Below the pieces are notes generated by a model. That model worked only from the letters and a program-made list of their open reading frames with translations. It made no database searches and was not told the origin of the DNA. This document shows positions 33,627-42,313 of a stretch of 64,000 nt of DNA, one piece after another (positions within the stretch are counted from its first letter, which is position 1; each line of letters starts with the position of its first letter). This stretch comes from Blastococcus sp. TBT05-19 (GTDB lineage Bacteria > Actinomycetota > Actinomycetes > Mycobacteriales > Geodermatophilaceae): contig NZ_QOHI01000004.1 of NCBI RefSeq assembly GCF_003319095.1, positions 248,001 to 312,000 on the forward strand. Reading direction: 5' to 3'. The translations under genes were made by a program, and so were the position numbers.

Positions 33627-34559
33627 GTGCGCATGAAGCCGGGCCGCCCGGACCTCGGCCCGCGGGCCGCCCTCTTCGACGTCCCGGCGGCCGGTGGGGG
33701 TCCCGGCGTCACCTTCCTGGGCGTCTCCAGCCTGCTGTTCGACGACGGCGAGCACGCCGTCCTCACCGACGGCTTCTTCTCCCGTCCCTCCCTGCTGCGG
33801 GTCGGGCTGGGCCGGATCGCCCCCGACGCCGCCCGCATCGGCGCCGTCCTGGGCCGGCTCGGTCTGGACGACGAGGGCTCCCGGCTGCGGGCCGTCGTGC
33901 CCGTGCACACCCACTACGACCACGCCCTGGACTCCGCCGTGGTCGCGCGGCGGACCGGCGCGGCCCTCCTGGGCGGGGAGTCCGCGGCGAACGTCGGCCG
34001 CGGCGCCGGCCTGCCGGCGGACCGGATCCGCGTCGTCGGACCGGGCGCGCAGGTGGAGCTCGGCTCGTTCACCCTCACCTTCGTCGGGTCCGCGCACTGC
34101 CCGCCCGACCGCTATCCCGGCACCGTCGACCGGCCGGTCGTGCCCCCGGTCCGCGCGGGCGCCTACCGCTGCGGTGAGGCGTGGTCGGTCCTCGTCGCGC
34201 ACGCCGGCGGGCGCACCGCGCTGGTCCAGGGCAGCGCGGGCTTCGTGCCCGGCGCCCTGGACGGGCTGCGCGCCGACGTCGCCTACCTCGGCGTCGGGCA
34301 GCTCGGCGTGCAGGACGAGAGCTACCTCCGCGGCTACTGGACCGAGACCGTCGCCGCGGTCGGCGCCCGGGACGTGGTGCTGATCCACTGGGACGACTTC
34401 TTCCGGCCCCTCGACCGGCCGCTGCGCGCGCTGCCGTACGCCGGCGACGACCTCGACGTCACCCTCCGCGTGCTCGGGCAGCTGGCCGCGGAGCAGCAGG
34501 TGGGGCTGCACCTGCCGACGGTCTGGCGGCGCGAGGACCCCTGGAGCCTGCGGAGCTGA
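33627..34559 (+). CDS. MBL-fold metal-dependent hydrolase
   Basis: The 310-residue protein has the metallo-beta-lactamase HxHxDH metal motif in PVHTHYDHALDS, a VTFLGVSSLLFDDG opening strand pair and a late LIHWDDFF that supplies another histidine/aspartate region. It resembles UlaG-type cytoplasmic hydrolases. GTG 33627 follows TAGCGT by 6 nt; a second start (ATG 33633) is possible. Substrate unknown; it overlaps functionally with no neighbour. Confidence 0.82.
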   Translation: MRMKPGRPDLGPRAALFDVPAAGGGPGVTFLGVSSLLFDDGEHAVLTDGFFSRPSLLRVGLGRIAPDAARIGAVLGRLGLDDEGSRLRAVVPVHTHYDHALDSAVVARRTGAALLGGESAANVGRGAGLPADRIRVVGPGAQVELGSFTLTFVGSAHCPPDRYPGTVDRPVVPPVRAGAYRCGEAWSVLVAHAGGRTALVQGSAGFVPGALDGLRADVAYLGVGQLGVQDESYLRGYWTETVAAVGARDVVLIHWDDFFRPLDRPLRALPYAGDDLDVTLRVLGQLAAEQQVGLHLPTVWRREDPWSLRS

Positions 34560-34668
34560 GGGGACGGCGCGCCGAGGGGGGAATGAACCGGCACCTCGAT
34601 GGTATTTGCAACTGGTGAGAGGGCCAACGGCGGTCGCTCGACACCGCTGCTCCCCCTGAGAGGCCCCC

Positions 34669-35931
34669 GTGACAGTCACCGCGCCCGCACCCGCCCCGGT
34701 CGAGGCCTCCCCGCGCCCACCCCGCACCGCAGCCCTGGCACTGATGCTGGGTGCCTTCGTCGCGCTGGGCCCGCTCACCATCGACATGTACCTGCCGGCG
34801 CTGCCGGAGATCCGGGCCGACCTCGCGACGACGTCGGCGACCGTGCAGCTCACCCTCACCGGGACCCTCGTCGGCCTGGCCTTGGGACAGCTGGTGATCG
34901 GCCCGCTGTCCGACGCGTTCGGCCGCAAGCGGCCGCTGCTCGCGGGCGCCGCGCTGCACGTGGTCGCCTCGCTGCTCGTGCTGGTCGCCCCCACCATCGG
35001 CGCCCTCGGTGCCCTCCGGGTGCTGCAGGGCGTGGGCACCGCGGCCGCCAGCGTGGTGGCGCTGGCCATCGTGCGGGACCTCTTCGAGGGCCGCGCCGCC
35101 GCCACGATGCTCTCCCGGCTGTTCCTCGTCATGGGCGTCGCCCCGGTGCTCGCACCGACGCTGGGCGGTGAGGTCCTGCGGTTCACCTCGTGGCGCGGGG
35201 TGTTCGCCGGGCTCGCCCTCTACGGCGTGGCCGTGCTCGTCGTCGGCAGCCTCGCCCTGCGCGAGACCCTGCCGGCCGAGCGCCGCCGCGGCTTCGGCGT
35301 CGGCAGCACCCTGCGCACCTACCGGATGCTGCTCCGCGACCGCACCTACGTCGGCCTGATCCTCTCCGCCGGGCTCACCATGGCTGCGCTGTTCGCCTAC
35401 GTCTCGGGCTCCTCGTTCGTCTACCAGCGCGAGTTCGGCCTCGACGAGCAGCAGTTCGGCATGCTCTTCGGGGCCGGCGCGGTCTGGCTGATCGCGGCCA
35501 CCCAGCTCAACCCGGTGCTGCTGCGCCGCTGGTCGCCGGCGCAGATCCTGGTCACCGCCACCGTGGGCGGCACCGCGGCGGGCGCCGTGCTGCTCGGGAT
35601 CGCCGCGGCCGGGTTCGGCGGCCTCTTCGGCGTGGCCGTCCCGCTGTGGGCGGTGCTCTTCGCCACCGGGCTCGCGCTGCCCAACGGCCCGGCGCTGGCG
35701 CTGTCCGGCTACGGGGAGTCCGCGGGCTCGGCCGCGGCGCTGCTGGGGGCCGTCCAGTTCGGCGTCGGTGCCGCGATCTCCCCGCTGGTCGGGATCCTCG
35801 GCAACGACGCCGTGGCGATGTCGACGGCGATCGTGGGCTCCCTGGCCCTCGCCGTCCTCGTGCTCCTCGCGATCCGGCCCTGGCGGCTGCCCGACCCGCA
35901 GGACGACGTCGCCCCGGCCCTCGCGCACTGA
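34669..35931 (+). CDS. Bcr/CflA-family drug:H+ antiporter
   Basis: The 420-residue 12-helix MFS exporter has the Bcr/CflA marks LTIDMYLPALPEI in helix 1, GQLVIGPLSDAFGRKRPLL after helix 2 and VVALAIVRDLF in helix 4. The family expels chloramphenicol, bicyclomycin or related compounds. GTG 34669 is the start. The 109-nt upstream gap holds AT-richer DNA around ATGGTATTTGCAACTGG, unusual for this region and likely a promoter or operator, but no regulator gene is adjacent. Confidence 0.88.
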   Translation: MTVTAPAPAPVEASPRPPRTAALALMLGAFVALGPLTIDMYLPALPEIRADLATTSATVQLTLTGTLVGLALGQLVIGPLSDAFGRKRPLLAGAALHVVASLLVLVAPTIGALGALRVLQGVGTAAASVVALAIVRDLFEGRAAATMLSRLFLVMGVAPVLAPTLGGEVLRFTSWRGVFAGLALYGVAVLVVGSLALRETLPAERRRGFGVGSTLRTYRMLLRDRTYVGLILSAGLTMAALFAYVSGSSFVYQREFGLDEQQFGMLFGAGAVWLIAATQLNPVLLRRWSPAQILVTATVGGTAAGAVLLGIAAAGFGGLFGVAVPLWAVLFATGLALPNGPALALSGYGESAGSAAALLGAVQFGVGAAISPLVGILGNDAVAMSTAIVGSLALAVLVLLAIRPWRLPDPQDDVAPALAH

Positions 35932-35950
35932 GCCCGCGGGGCCCGCCGCC

Positions 35951-35956
35951 TACGGT
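35951..35956 (+). promoter_or_regulatory. Leaderless -10 box (TACGGT) for the ArsC-like gene
   Basis: TACGGT ends 7 nt before GTG 35964, and the spacer GGGCCCC is not a ribosome site. Confidence 0.5.
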
Positions 35957-35963
35957 GGGCCCC

Positions 35964-36323
35964 GTGGAGGTCTGGTTCAACCCCTCGTGCTCGAAGTGCC
36001 GCACCGCCCGGGACGAGCTGTCCGGCGCCGGGGCGGACGTCACCCTGCGCCGCTACCTCGACGAACCGCCGAGCGAGGCGGAGCTGCGGGCGGCGCTGAC
36101 CGCGCTGCGCCTGCAGCCCTGGGACATCACCCGGCTGTCGGAGCCGCTGGCCCGCGAGCTCGGGCTGCGGGACCTGCCGCACGACCCCGACGCGTGGATC
36201 GCGGTGCTGGCCGAGCACCCGCAGCTGATCCAGCGCCCGATCGTGCTCGCCGACGACGGCCGGGCCTGGGTCGCCCGCGACGGCGAGACCCTGGCCGAGG
36301 TCGTCGCCGCGGCCAGGGGCTGA
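35964..36323 (+). CDS. ArsC/Spx-family arsenate reductase-like protein
   Basis: The 119-residue thioredoxin-fold protein has NPSCSKCRTARDEL with the catalytic cysteine, RRYLDEPPSEAELRA, and QRPIVLADDG whose arginine binds oxyanion in ArsC. The second cysteine of CSKC recalls Spx/YffB relatives. Arsenate reduction with glutaredoxin-like or mycothiol partners is the family expectation; no arsR, acr3 or arsB is nearby, so an arsenic role is not supported by context. Confidence 0.82.
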   Translation: MEVWFNPSCSKCRTARDELSGAGADVTLRRYLDEPPSEAELRAALTALRLQPWDITRLSEPLARELGLRDLPHDPDAWIAVLAEHPQLIQRPIVLADDGRAWVARDGETLAEVVAAARG

Positions 36324-36358
36324 CCGCCCCCGCCGATTACGCCCGGCCTGCCCGGGGG

Positions 36359-36364
36359 TAGGGC
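36359..36364 (+). promoter_or_regulatory. Possible leaderless -10 (TAGGGC) for a small acidic protein
   Basis: TAGGGC ends 6 nt before GTG 36371; it lacks the final T of the common box. Confidence 0.25.
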
Positions 36365-36370
36365 TCCCGG

Positions 36371-36526
36371 GTGACCAAGGAGATCGACCCCCGGGATCCG
36401 GACACCCTCTACGCCGAGGGCCCGGTGGCCGCGGAGCCGCCGGACGACGACCTGCCCGAGACCTCGCCGCTGCCCGACTCCGGCGGGACCGGCCCGGGCC
36501 CGGACGACCTGGACAGGCTGCTCTGA
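36371..36526 (+). CDS. Small acidic, disordered-looking protein
   Basis: A 51-residue frame (VTKEIDPRDP ... DDLDRLL) begins at GTG 36371. It is rich in Asp, Glu, Pro and Gly and has no hydrophobic core, so it is probably disordered. The upstream TAGGGC hexamer at leaderless distance and the balanced codon use support a real gene, but nothing identifies a function. It converges with the exported hydrolase gene at 36555. Confidence 0.4.
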   Translation: MTKEIDPRDPDTLYAEGPVAAEPPDDDLPETSPLPDSGGTGPGPDDLDRLL

Positions 36527-36554
36527 CCGCCGACGGCGGCCGGCCCCGCGGGGG

Positions 36555-37403
36555 TCAGCGGTAGTTCACGTGCGGGTGGTCCATGTGGTTGGCCGTGGCG
36601 CTGCCCCGGTTCTCCATGGCCTTCCAGCTGCCGTTCGCCGAGGACAGCATCCGCTGCTGCCAGATGATGTAGTCCACGCCGAGCTCGTCCCAGTGGGCGC
36701 GGTGGTAGGCGACGATCGCGTCGCCGAGGGCGCTGTCGCTCATGACCATGTAGTCCAGCGCGTTGCCCGAGGGGTGCCCGCCGGGGTCGGCCGCGCTGGC
36801 CCGCGTGCCGCCGAGGGTGATGCTGTCGGCGCCGGGCACGTTGCTCACGACGGCGTTCGCGGCCGCCTGCACCCGTGCGGACACCGGGCCGGCGCTGTTG
36901 CTGATCCTGGCGATGACGTCGACGGCGGTCGAGGCAGCGGCGGCGGCGACGCCCCCGGCCGACTTCTCGACCGCGGACTGCTGCTTCTCGGCCTCGGCTG
37001 CCGCCGCGGCGGCGGCCGCCTCGGCCTCCGCGCGGATCTTGGCCTCCTCCTCGGCCTTGCGCCGGTCGAGCTCGGCCTGGTCCGCGGCGGCCTGCGCCTG
37101 CTGGGCCTGGGTCTCCTCGGCCTGCCGGCTGCTGCGGCTGGCGGTGAGCTGCTCCAGCGACTCCAGGTCCTGGGTGGTCACGTCGATCGGGGCGGACTGG
37201 GCGCTGAGGCCGAGCTCCTGCGCGACGCTGACCGACTGGGAGGCGCCGGCCTCGGCCTGGGCGGCCGGCTCGACGCCGATCAGCACGTTGACCAGGACGG
37301 CGCCGGCGGCGGCGACCCCGAGGTAGAGGCCGGGACGGCGCCCGGGGGTGGGCGGGGTGAGCGATCGGGTGCTGCGGCCGGACGTGGTGGTGCGGGGGTT
37401 CAT
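36555..37403 (-). CDS. Exported coiled-coil protein with cell-wall-peptidase-like C-terminus
   Basis: The 282-residue protein has an N-terminal signal/anchor (GLYLGVAAAGAVLVNVLIGV), an Ala/Glu/Gln-rich coiled coil at about residues 65-150, and a globular C-terminal domain with HPSGNALDYMV and NHMDHPHVNYR. The spaced His/Asp/His pattern recalls M15-type D,D-peptidase metal sites, though it belongs to a distinct actinobacterial domain. A c-di-AMP riboswitch lies upstream, the usual control of actinobacterial wall-remodelling genes. ATG 37403 is preferred; an upstream in-frame start at 37478 is possible. Peptidoglycan cleavage is inferred. Confidence 0.75.
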   Translation of the reverse strand: MNPRTTTSGRSTRSLTPPTPGRRPGLYLGVAAAGAVLVNVLIGVEPAAQAEAGASQSVSVAQELGLSAQSAPIDVTTQDLESLEQLTASRSSRQAEETQAQQAQAAADQAELDRRKAEEEAKIRAEAEAAAAAAAAEAEKQQSAVEKSAGGVAAAAASTAVDVIARISNSAGPVSARVQAAANAVVSNVPGADSITLGGTRASAADPGGHPSGNALDYMVMSDSALGDAIVAYHRAHWDELGVDYIIWQQRMLSSANGSWKAMENRGSATANHMDHPHVNYR

Positions 37404-37691
37404 GGGGTGCTGGTGCTCCGTGTCGTGCGAGCCGCGGGGCCCCTCGGAGGAGCGCGGCGGCGGCGGGTGTGCGGGCATCGGCGGCCGGGCCGGGCGGATC
37501 GCGGGGCACCTGGGAAGCGGCGAGGAGCCGGTCGAGCGGTGGTGCTCGGGGCGGTGCGCCCGTGGGTCCGCGGCGTCAGGGACGGCCGCGCGGGGTCACA
37601 TCCGGGCGCGCACCCGGGTCGAGCGGGAGGTGGGGCTGGGTCGAGCGTTGGTGCACGGGCACGCCATGCGGCGGCTCTCCGTTCTTCCGTT
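37404..37691 (-). other. Leader between riboswitch and exported-hydrolase start
   Basis: This gap of almost 300 nt holds no convincing gene. A short GC hairpin (CCGGG/CCCGG arms at 37602-37617) could be part of the expression platform. The in-frame extension to 37478 lies at its 3' end. Confidence 0.4.
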
Positions 37692-37832
37692 GCCGCCTAC
37701 CGAGTTAGCTGACGGATTCGGGCTCAGAAGTAGCCCTACCGCCCCGGGCTGGCGCCCCGGGCGGATTCACCCCAGTACTGCGATGGGTCCCCGGCTCCCC
37801 CGCGGTCCGAGGACCACGGGCGACTCGGCGGC
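37692..37832 (-). ncRNA. c-di-AMP (ydaO/yuaA) riboswitch
   Basis: The minus strand shows conserved ydaO blocks in order: GCCGCCGAGTC (5' P1), GGGGGAGCC, GGGGACCCA, GGGGTGAATCC, GGTAGGG, then GAGCCCGAATCCGTCAGCTA and the closing CTCGG-TAGGCGGC, which pairs with the 5' end. These blocks define the ydaO class. About 290 nt separate it from ATG 37403. In this class c-di-AMP binding usually lowers expression. Confidence 0.88.
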
Positions 37833-37882
37833 GTCCGCTCGGACTCCCCGGACGGGGACGAAACGACCGATCGGACCGAGCC

Positions 37883-37912
37883 ACGGTAGCCGTCGTTATG
37901 GAGTCGTGACAA
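37883..37912 (-). promoter_or_regulatory. Sigma-70-type promoter of the riboswitch transcript
   Basis: On the minus strand TTGTCA (37907-37912) and TACCGT (37883-37888) are 18 nt apart, placing the start near 37876, about 44 nt before the aptamer. It is the best -35/-10 pair I found in the window. Confidence 0.55.
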
Positions 37913-38110
37913 CGCGAAGCCCGGATTTCGTCGGCGTGACACGCGTCGCGGCGTTTCGGGGAATGCCCTGCGGTGTATGCGGCACTCCCGCCGCTCCGCC
38001 GATCCGGGGGTGGACCGTCGCAGGTCAGGCCCACGCATGACCCCTCCGGCGGATGCGGTACAGGTCACTTCCGGAAATGGCTCAAGCAATCGCCCCGTGC
38101 GCTCGATGGG

Positions 38111-39769
38111 GTGACTGTGACCAGCGTTGCCGAGCGACCGGACGAGGAGTGCGCACCCCCTGCGCACCCGTCCCTCGACGGCGACCCCGCCCGCCTGTGG
38201 GCGGCAGTCGCCGATCTGACCGCCGACGTGGCCGACCTGGAGATCCTCTCCCGCTTCGAGCGGGACGACGTCGAGCCGCTCGCCGAGCGCGCCGTCTCCG
38301 CGGCCCGCGAGCTCGGTCTCGTCGAGCTCGAGCTGCGCGCCACGCTGGTGCAGGCCGACCTCGAGCGGAAGCGCGGCAACGTGGCGGAGGCCGGTCGTCG
38401 TGCGCAGGACGTGCTCCGCTGGGCCGGGGAGAACGACGCTCGGCACCTCGAGGCCCGCGCCCACTTCCTGCTGGCGGGCGCCTTCCAGGAGCTCGGCGAC
38501 CTCTCGCGCGCCCTCGAGCACGCCGTCCGCTCCGCGGAGCTCCTCGACGACGACGCCCGGCCCGAGCTCCGGGTGGACCACCACGCCCGGCTGGCCGACT
38601 GCCTGGGCCTCAACGGCGATCTCGCCGCTCGTGAGCGCTACGACCACGTGCTCGCCCTCGCCGAGGACCTCGGCGACGTCGAGCGCCAGGTGCTCGTCCT
38701 GAACAACCGCGCCTACTGCGAGACGATCTGCGGCCACTACGACGAGGCCCTGGTCTGGACGACGCGGCTCCAGGCCGTCTCCGCGCGGCACGGGATCCCC
38801 CTCCGCGTCGGACGGCTCGACACCCTCGGCCGGGTGCTCATGGAGCTCGACCGGCTGGAGGAGGCCGAGGCGGCGATGCTGCCCGGGCTCCACCCGGAGG
38901 TGCTCGACGCCTCGCTGGACGGCGACGGCGGCGCGGACTTCCTGCTCACCCTGGCCGAGCTCCGCCGCCGTCGCGGGCACCTCGACCAGGCGCAGGAGGT
39001 CCTCGACGAGTGCGTCCGCCGGTGCGATCGGTACGGGCTGAACTCGATCCGGGTGCGGGCGTGGCGCGAGCAGGCCGAGCTGCACGCCGCGGGCGACCGG
39101 TACCGGGAGGCCTTCGAGGCGCACAAGCTGTACGCCGCCGCGCTGGTGGACCTCCAGTCCACCGAGCGCGACGCCCGGGCCAGGGCCCTGCAGGCCATGT
39201 ACGAGACGGCCGAGGCGCGCCAGCAGACCCTGCGGTACCGCGAGCTGTCCCTGCGCGACCCGCTCACCGGGCTGTACAACCGCCGGTTCGTCGACGACGA
39301 GCTGCCGCGCCTGCTGGCCGAGCCCGCGGCCGCCGAGGGCGCCGTCACCATCGCGCTGCTGGACCTCGACCACTTCAAGCGGATCAACGACGAGTGCTCG
39401 CACGAGACCGGGGACGAGGTGCTGCGCACCGTCGCCGCGCTCCTGGAGGAGGTGGGCCCGCCCAGCGGCGCGACCGCCCGCACCAGCGGCTCCTTCGTCG
39501 CCCGCCTCGGCGGCGAGGAGTTCCTGCTCGTGCTCGTCGGCCTGTCCCCCACCGAGGCGGCCGCGCACCTCGAGGAGGTCCGGGTCGCCCTGGGCACCCA
39601 CCCGTGGTCGGCGATGACCCACGACCTGCCGGTGACGGTGAGCATCGGCGCCGCCAGCACCGAGAGCCTGGTCTCCCCCACGCCGTCGGACATGCTCGCG
39701 CGCGCCGACGCCCGCCTCTACACCGCCAAGCGGCAGGGCCGCGACCGGGTGGTCAGCGAAGCCGGCTGA
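38111..39769 (+). CDS. TPR-domain diguanylate cyclase (GGDEF)
   Basis: The 552-residue cytoplasmic protein has a long helical N-terminus of tetratricopeptide-like repeats (about residues 20-360), a linker helix, and a C-terminal GGDEF domain from about 385: SLRDPLTGLYNRRF, LLDLDHFKRIND, and the active-site loop RLGGEEF. It should make c-di-GMP from GTP. The inhibitory site RxxD before the loop reads RTSG, so product inhibition is probably absent. No transmembrane segment. Start is GTG 38111 or 38117. It is divergent from the c-di-AMP-controlled gene. Confidence 0.88.
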   Translation: MTVTSVAERPDEECAPPAHPSLDGDPARLWAAVADLTADVADLEILSRFERDDVEPLAERAVSAARELGLVELELRATLVQADLERKRGNVAEAGRRAQDVLRWAGENDARHLEARAHFLLAGAFQELGDLSRALEHAVRSAELLDDDARPELRVDHHARLADCLGLNGDLAARERYDHVLALAEDLGDVERQVLVLNNRAYCETICGHYDEALVWTTRLQAVSARHGIPLRVGRLDTLGRVLMELDRLEEAEAAMLPGLHPEVLDASLDGDGGADFLLTLAELRRRRGHLDQAQEVLDECVRRCDRYGLNSIRVRAWREQAELHAAGDRYREAFEAHKLYAAALVDLQSTERDARARALQAMYETAEARQQTLRYRELSLRDPLTGLYNRRFVDDELPRLLAEPAAAEGAVTIALLDLDHFKRINDECSHETGDEVLRTVAALLEEVGPPSGATARTSGSFVARLGGEEFLLVLVGLSPTEAAAHLEEVRVALGTHPWSAMTHDLPVTVSIGAASTESLVSPTPSDMLARADARLYTAKRQGRDRVVSEAG

Positions 39770-39775
39770 CCCCGG

Positions 39776-40612
39776 TCAGGACGGCTGGACGCCGAAGACG
39801 TCCGCCAGCCGCTCGATCTTGCGGGCCCGGCCCAGCCGGGGCAGGTCGCTGCCGTCGCGGATGACCTGCCCGCGTGCGTCGAAGTCGGCGAGGAAGTCCC
39901 GGGCCCACGCCACGTCCGACGGCGTCGGGCTGATGACCTCGTTGATCACCGGCAGCTGGTCCATGTCCAGGCACAGCTTCCCGGTGAGACCGAGGGAGAC
40001 GGTGACGGCGGTCTGCTCGCGCAGCACCGGGTGGCTGCTGCTCACCGTGGGCCCGTCGATCGGCCCGGGGAGGCCGCCGATCCGGCTGGCAACCACCAGA
40101 CGGGACCTCGGGTAGGCCATCGCCAGGTCGTCGGCGCTGGTGCCGGTGTCGCGGCGGTAGTCACCGCTGCCGAAGGCCAGCCGGGAGGCGCCCCGGGCCC
40201 GGGCGATGTTCACCGACTCCTCGATGCCCAGCGCCGACTCGACCAGCGCCAGCACCGGGGCGGCGCCCCCGAGCCGGTCGAAGGTCTCGGTGACGTGCTC
40301 GGCCGCCTCGGTCTTGGCGAGCATCACGCCGAGCAGGCCCGGCACGCCGGCCAGCTGCGCGACGTCGTCGGCCCAGAAGGGGCTGGCGTGGTCGTTGATC
40401 CGCACCCACGCCGTGCGGTCGCCCTGGGCCAGCCACCGCAGGACGCCCTCGCGGGCCTCGTCCTTGTGCGCCGGGTCCACGGCGTCCTCGATGTCCAGCA
40501 CGATCTGGTCGGCCCGCGACTCGTGCGCGACGTCGAAGAGCTCCGTGCGCGCGCCGTTGACCAGCAACCAGGACCGGGCGTCGTCGGGCCCGATCGTCCT
40601 CCGTCTCGCCAT
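39776..40612 (-). CDS. HpcH/HpaI-CitE family lyase
   Basis: The 278-residue TIM-barrel enzyme is of the citrate lyase beta / malyl-CoA lyase group. Marks are RSWLLVNGAR, IVLDIEDAV with the metal-binding Glu/Asp, VRIND, KTEAAEHV, LALVESALGI and AFGSGDYRRD. It cleaves or forms a C-C bond in a CoA-linked or free hydroxy acid. ATG 40612 is preceded by CAGGAT at 6 nt. Converges with the diguanylate cyclase gene with 6 nt between. Substrate not assignable. Confidence 0.85.
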   Translation of the reverse strand: MARRRTIGPDDARSWLLVNGARTELFDVAHESRADQIVLDIEDAVDPAHKDEAREGVLRWLAQGDRTAWVRINDHASPFWADDVAQLAGVPGLLGVMLAKTEAAEHVTETFDRLGGAAPVLALVESALGIEESVNIARARGASRLAFGSGDYRRDTGTSADDLAMAYPRSRLVVASRIGGLPGPIDGPTVSSSHPVLREQTAVTVSLGLTGKLCLDMDQLPVINEVISPTPSDVAWARDFLADFDARGQVIRDGSDLPRLGRARKIERLADVFGVQPS

Positions 40613-40618
40613 GCGCCC

Positions 40619-40624
40619 ATCCTG
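40619..40624 (-). promoter_or_regulatory. Leaderless -10 box (CAGGAT) for the CitE-like lyase
   Basis: CAGGAT on the minus strand ends 6 nt before ATG 40612. Confidence 0.5.
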
Positions 40625-40681
40625 CCCGGCTGGGCTGCGCCCGCCCACCGCACCGCCCCGGCACGGGGCGTCGGCTTCCGG

Positions 40682-42127
40682 TCAGCGGGAACGCGGGATC
40701 AGGTGGTCGAGCGACACCGGGTCCACGAGGACGCCGACCGGCGTGCGCACCCACCAGGCGCCGGTCGCCCGGCGCTCCTCGCGGGTGGTGAAGCGGTAGC
40801 GGTAGAGGCGCACCCGCACGTACCGCGGTGGCGCCCCGGGCGGGAACGGCGAGGAGCGCAGCAGCCGCAGCGTCGCCCGGTCGCCCTCGAGCAGGAGCCG
40901 CAGGAACTCCGGGAGCCAGCGCCCGCCGTAGCGGGGGTCGATGCCGACGAACCACATCATCCAGTCCAGCCGCAGGTGGTACGGGGCGTACTGCGGCGGC
41001 CGGCGGTGCACGTCGCCGGGTTTCCCGCGGAACTCGTACTCCTGCCAGGCGGCGTCCGGGCCCGCGACCGGGTCGTCGGTCCCCTCGACCACGGCCTCGT
41101 GCCGGACGCGGGTCACCGAACCGAAGGCGCCGTAGGTGTTGACCAGGCGGAGCGGGTCGAAGCTGGCGTTCATCACCTGGCGCCGGGAGAAGAGGTTGCG
41201 GGCTGGTCGCCAGCTGAGCACGAGCAACCCCGCGGTGACGACGACGACCAGCACCTGGTGCCAGAGCGGCGAGGCGAGCTCCGCCGGCCGCTGCACGGGC
41301 AGCACCGCCTCCCACACCCGCCCGTCGACGACGGAGGTGGCGAGCACGAGCGTCAGCCAGTTCAGCCAGGCGAAGTTGCCGCTGATCACCAGGTAGCCCT
41401 GGGTCACGATCACCACCACCGCGGCGACGGTGGCGACCGGCTGCGGCATCAGCAGCCCCCAGACGACGACGAGCTGGGTGGCGTGGTTGGCCAGCGCCTC
41501 GACCCGGTGCAGCCGGGGGCTCAGCGAGTGGAACCAGCGGCTGGCCGGGTTGGGCATCGGCTGGGTCTCGTGGTGGAACTGCAGGCAGGTCAGGTCGCGC
41601 CAGCAGTCGTCCCCGCGGAGCTTGATCAGGCCGGCCCCGAACTCCAGGCGGAAGAGCAGCCAGCGCAGCAGCCACAGGACCAGCACCGGCGGGGCGACGT
41701 CGGCCGGGCCCAGCCAGATCGCCAGGAACCCGGCCTCGACCAGCAGCGACTCCCAGCCGAAGCCCCACCAGGTCTGGCCGACGTTCACGATGGACAGGTA
41801 CAGCGCCCACAGCACCGCCCAGAGCACCATCCACGCCCAGAGCGGCAGCCGGTCGGCGACGCCCACGAGTGCAGCCGCGGAGAGCGCGATGCCGACCCAG
41901 CAGACGGCGGCGAAGAAGCGGTCCGACCAGGGCAGGTGGAACAGGCTCGGCGAGCGGCGGAACGGCGTGCGCGCCAGGTACGCCGGCACCGGCAGCATGC
42001 CGCCGGTGCCGATCAGCGGCCGGAACTGCCGCAGCGCCGCGACGAACGCGACCAGGTAGACCAGCGCGAGGCCGCGGGTGAGCACCAGCCGGCTCGCCCA
42101 GTACCCGGGGTCCGAGAGCCAGTCCAC
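40682..42127 (-). CDS. Lipase maturation factor-family membrane protein
   Basis: The 481-residue protein has eight or so hydrophobic segments in its first 330 residues, then a soluble domain. LMF signatures are WWGFGWESLLVEAGFLA, RLEFGAGLIKLRGDDCW, CLQFHHETQPMPNP and later WMMWFVG and YAPYHLRLDW. Animal LMF1 aids lipase folding in the ER; bacterial roles are unknown. GTG 42127 is decided by a GGGGGAGG site 6 nt upstream; an in-frame start at 42232 would add a polar, unconserved stretch. Confidence 0.85.
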   Translation of the reverse strand: MDWLSDPGYWASRLVLTRGLALVYLVAFVAALRQFRPLIGTGGMLPVPAYLARTPFRRSPSLFHLPWSDRFFAAVCWVGIALSAAALVGVADRLPLWAWMVLWAVLWALYLSIVNVGQTWWGFGWESLLVEAGFLAIWLGPADVAPPVLVLWLLRWLLFRLEFGAGLIKLRGDDCWRDLTCLQFHHETQPMPNPASRWFHSLSPRLHRVEALANHATQLVVVWGLLMPQPVATVAAVVVIVTQGYLVISGNFAWLNWLTLVLATSVVDGRVWEAVLPVQRPAELASPLWHQVLVVVVTAGLLVLSWRPARNLFSRRQVMNASFDPLRLVNTYGAFGSVTRVRHEAVVEGTDDPVAGPDAAWQEYEFRGKPGDVHRRPPQYAPYHLRLDWMMWFVGIDPRYGGRWLPEFLRLLLEGDRATLRLLRSSPFPPGAPPRYVRVRLYRYRFTTREERRATGAWWVRTPVGVLVDPVSLDHLIPRSR

Positions 42128-42301
42128 GTTCGCCTCCCCCTCGTGCGGCGCCGCCTGCCCGGTTCCCCGGTGCACCGGTCGCCATGCCTCATCCGGCAGG
42201 CCCGCTGCTGACCGTTCCACCGCTGTCGTCAAGAGTCCGCTGACATCTGTGGAAGGGCCGCTGAGCTGGGGATTCGCGCTGCGGAGGCCATCGAGAGCGG
42301 C

Positions 42302-42307
42302 CAGTAT
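42302..42307 (+). promoter_or_regulatory. Leaderless -10 box (CAGTAT), DUF222 copy A
   Basis: CAGTAT ends 6 nt before ATG 42314; the same position in copy B holds TAGTAT. Confidence 0.5.
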
Positions 42308-42313
42308 CCGTAC

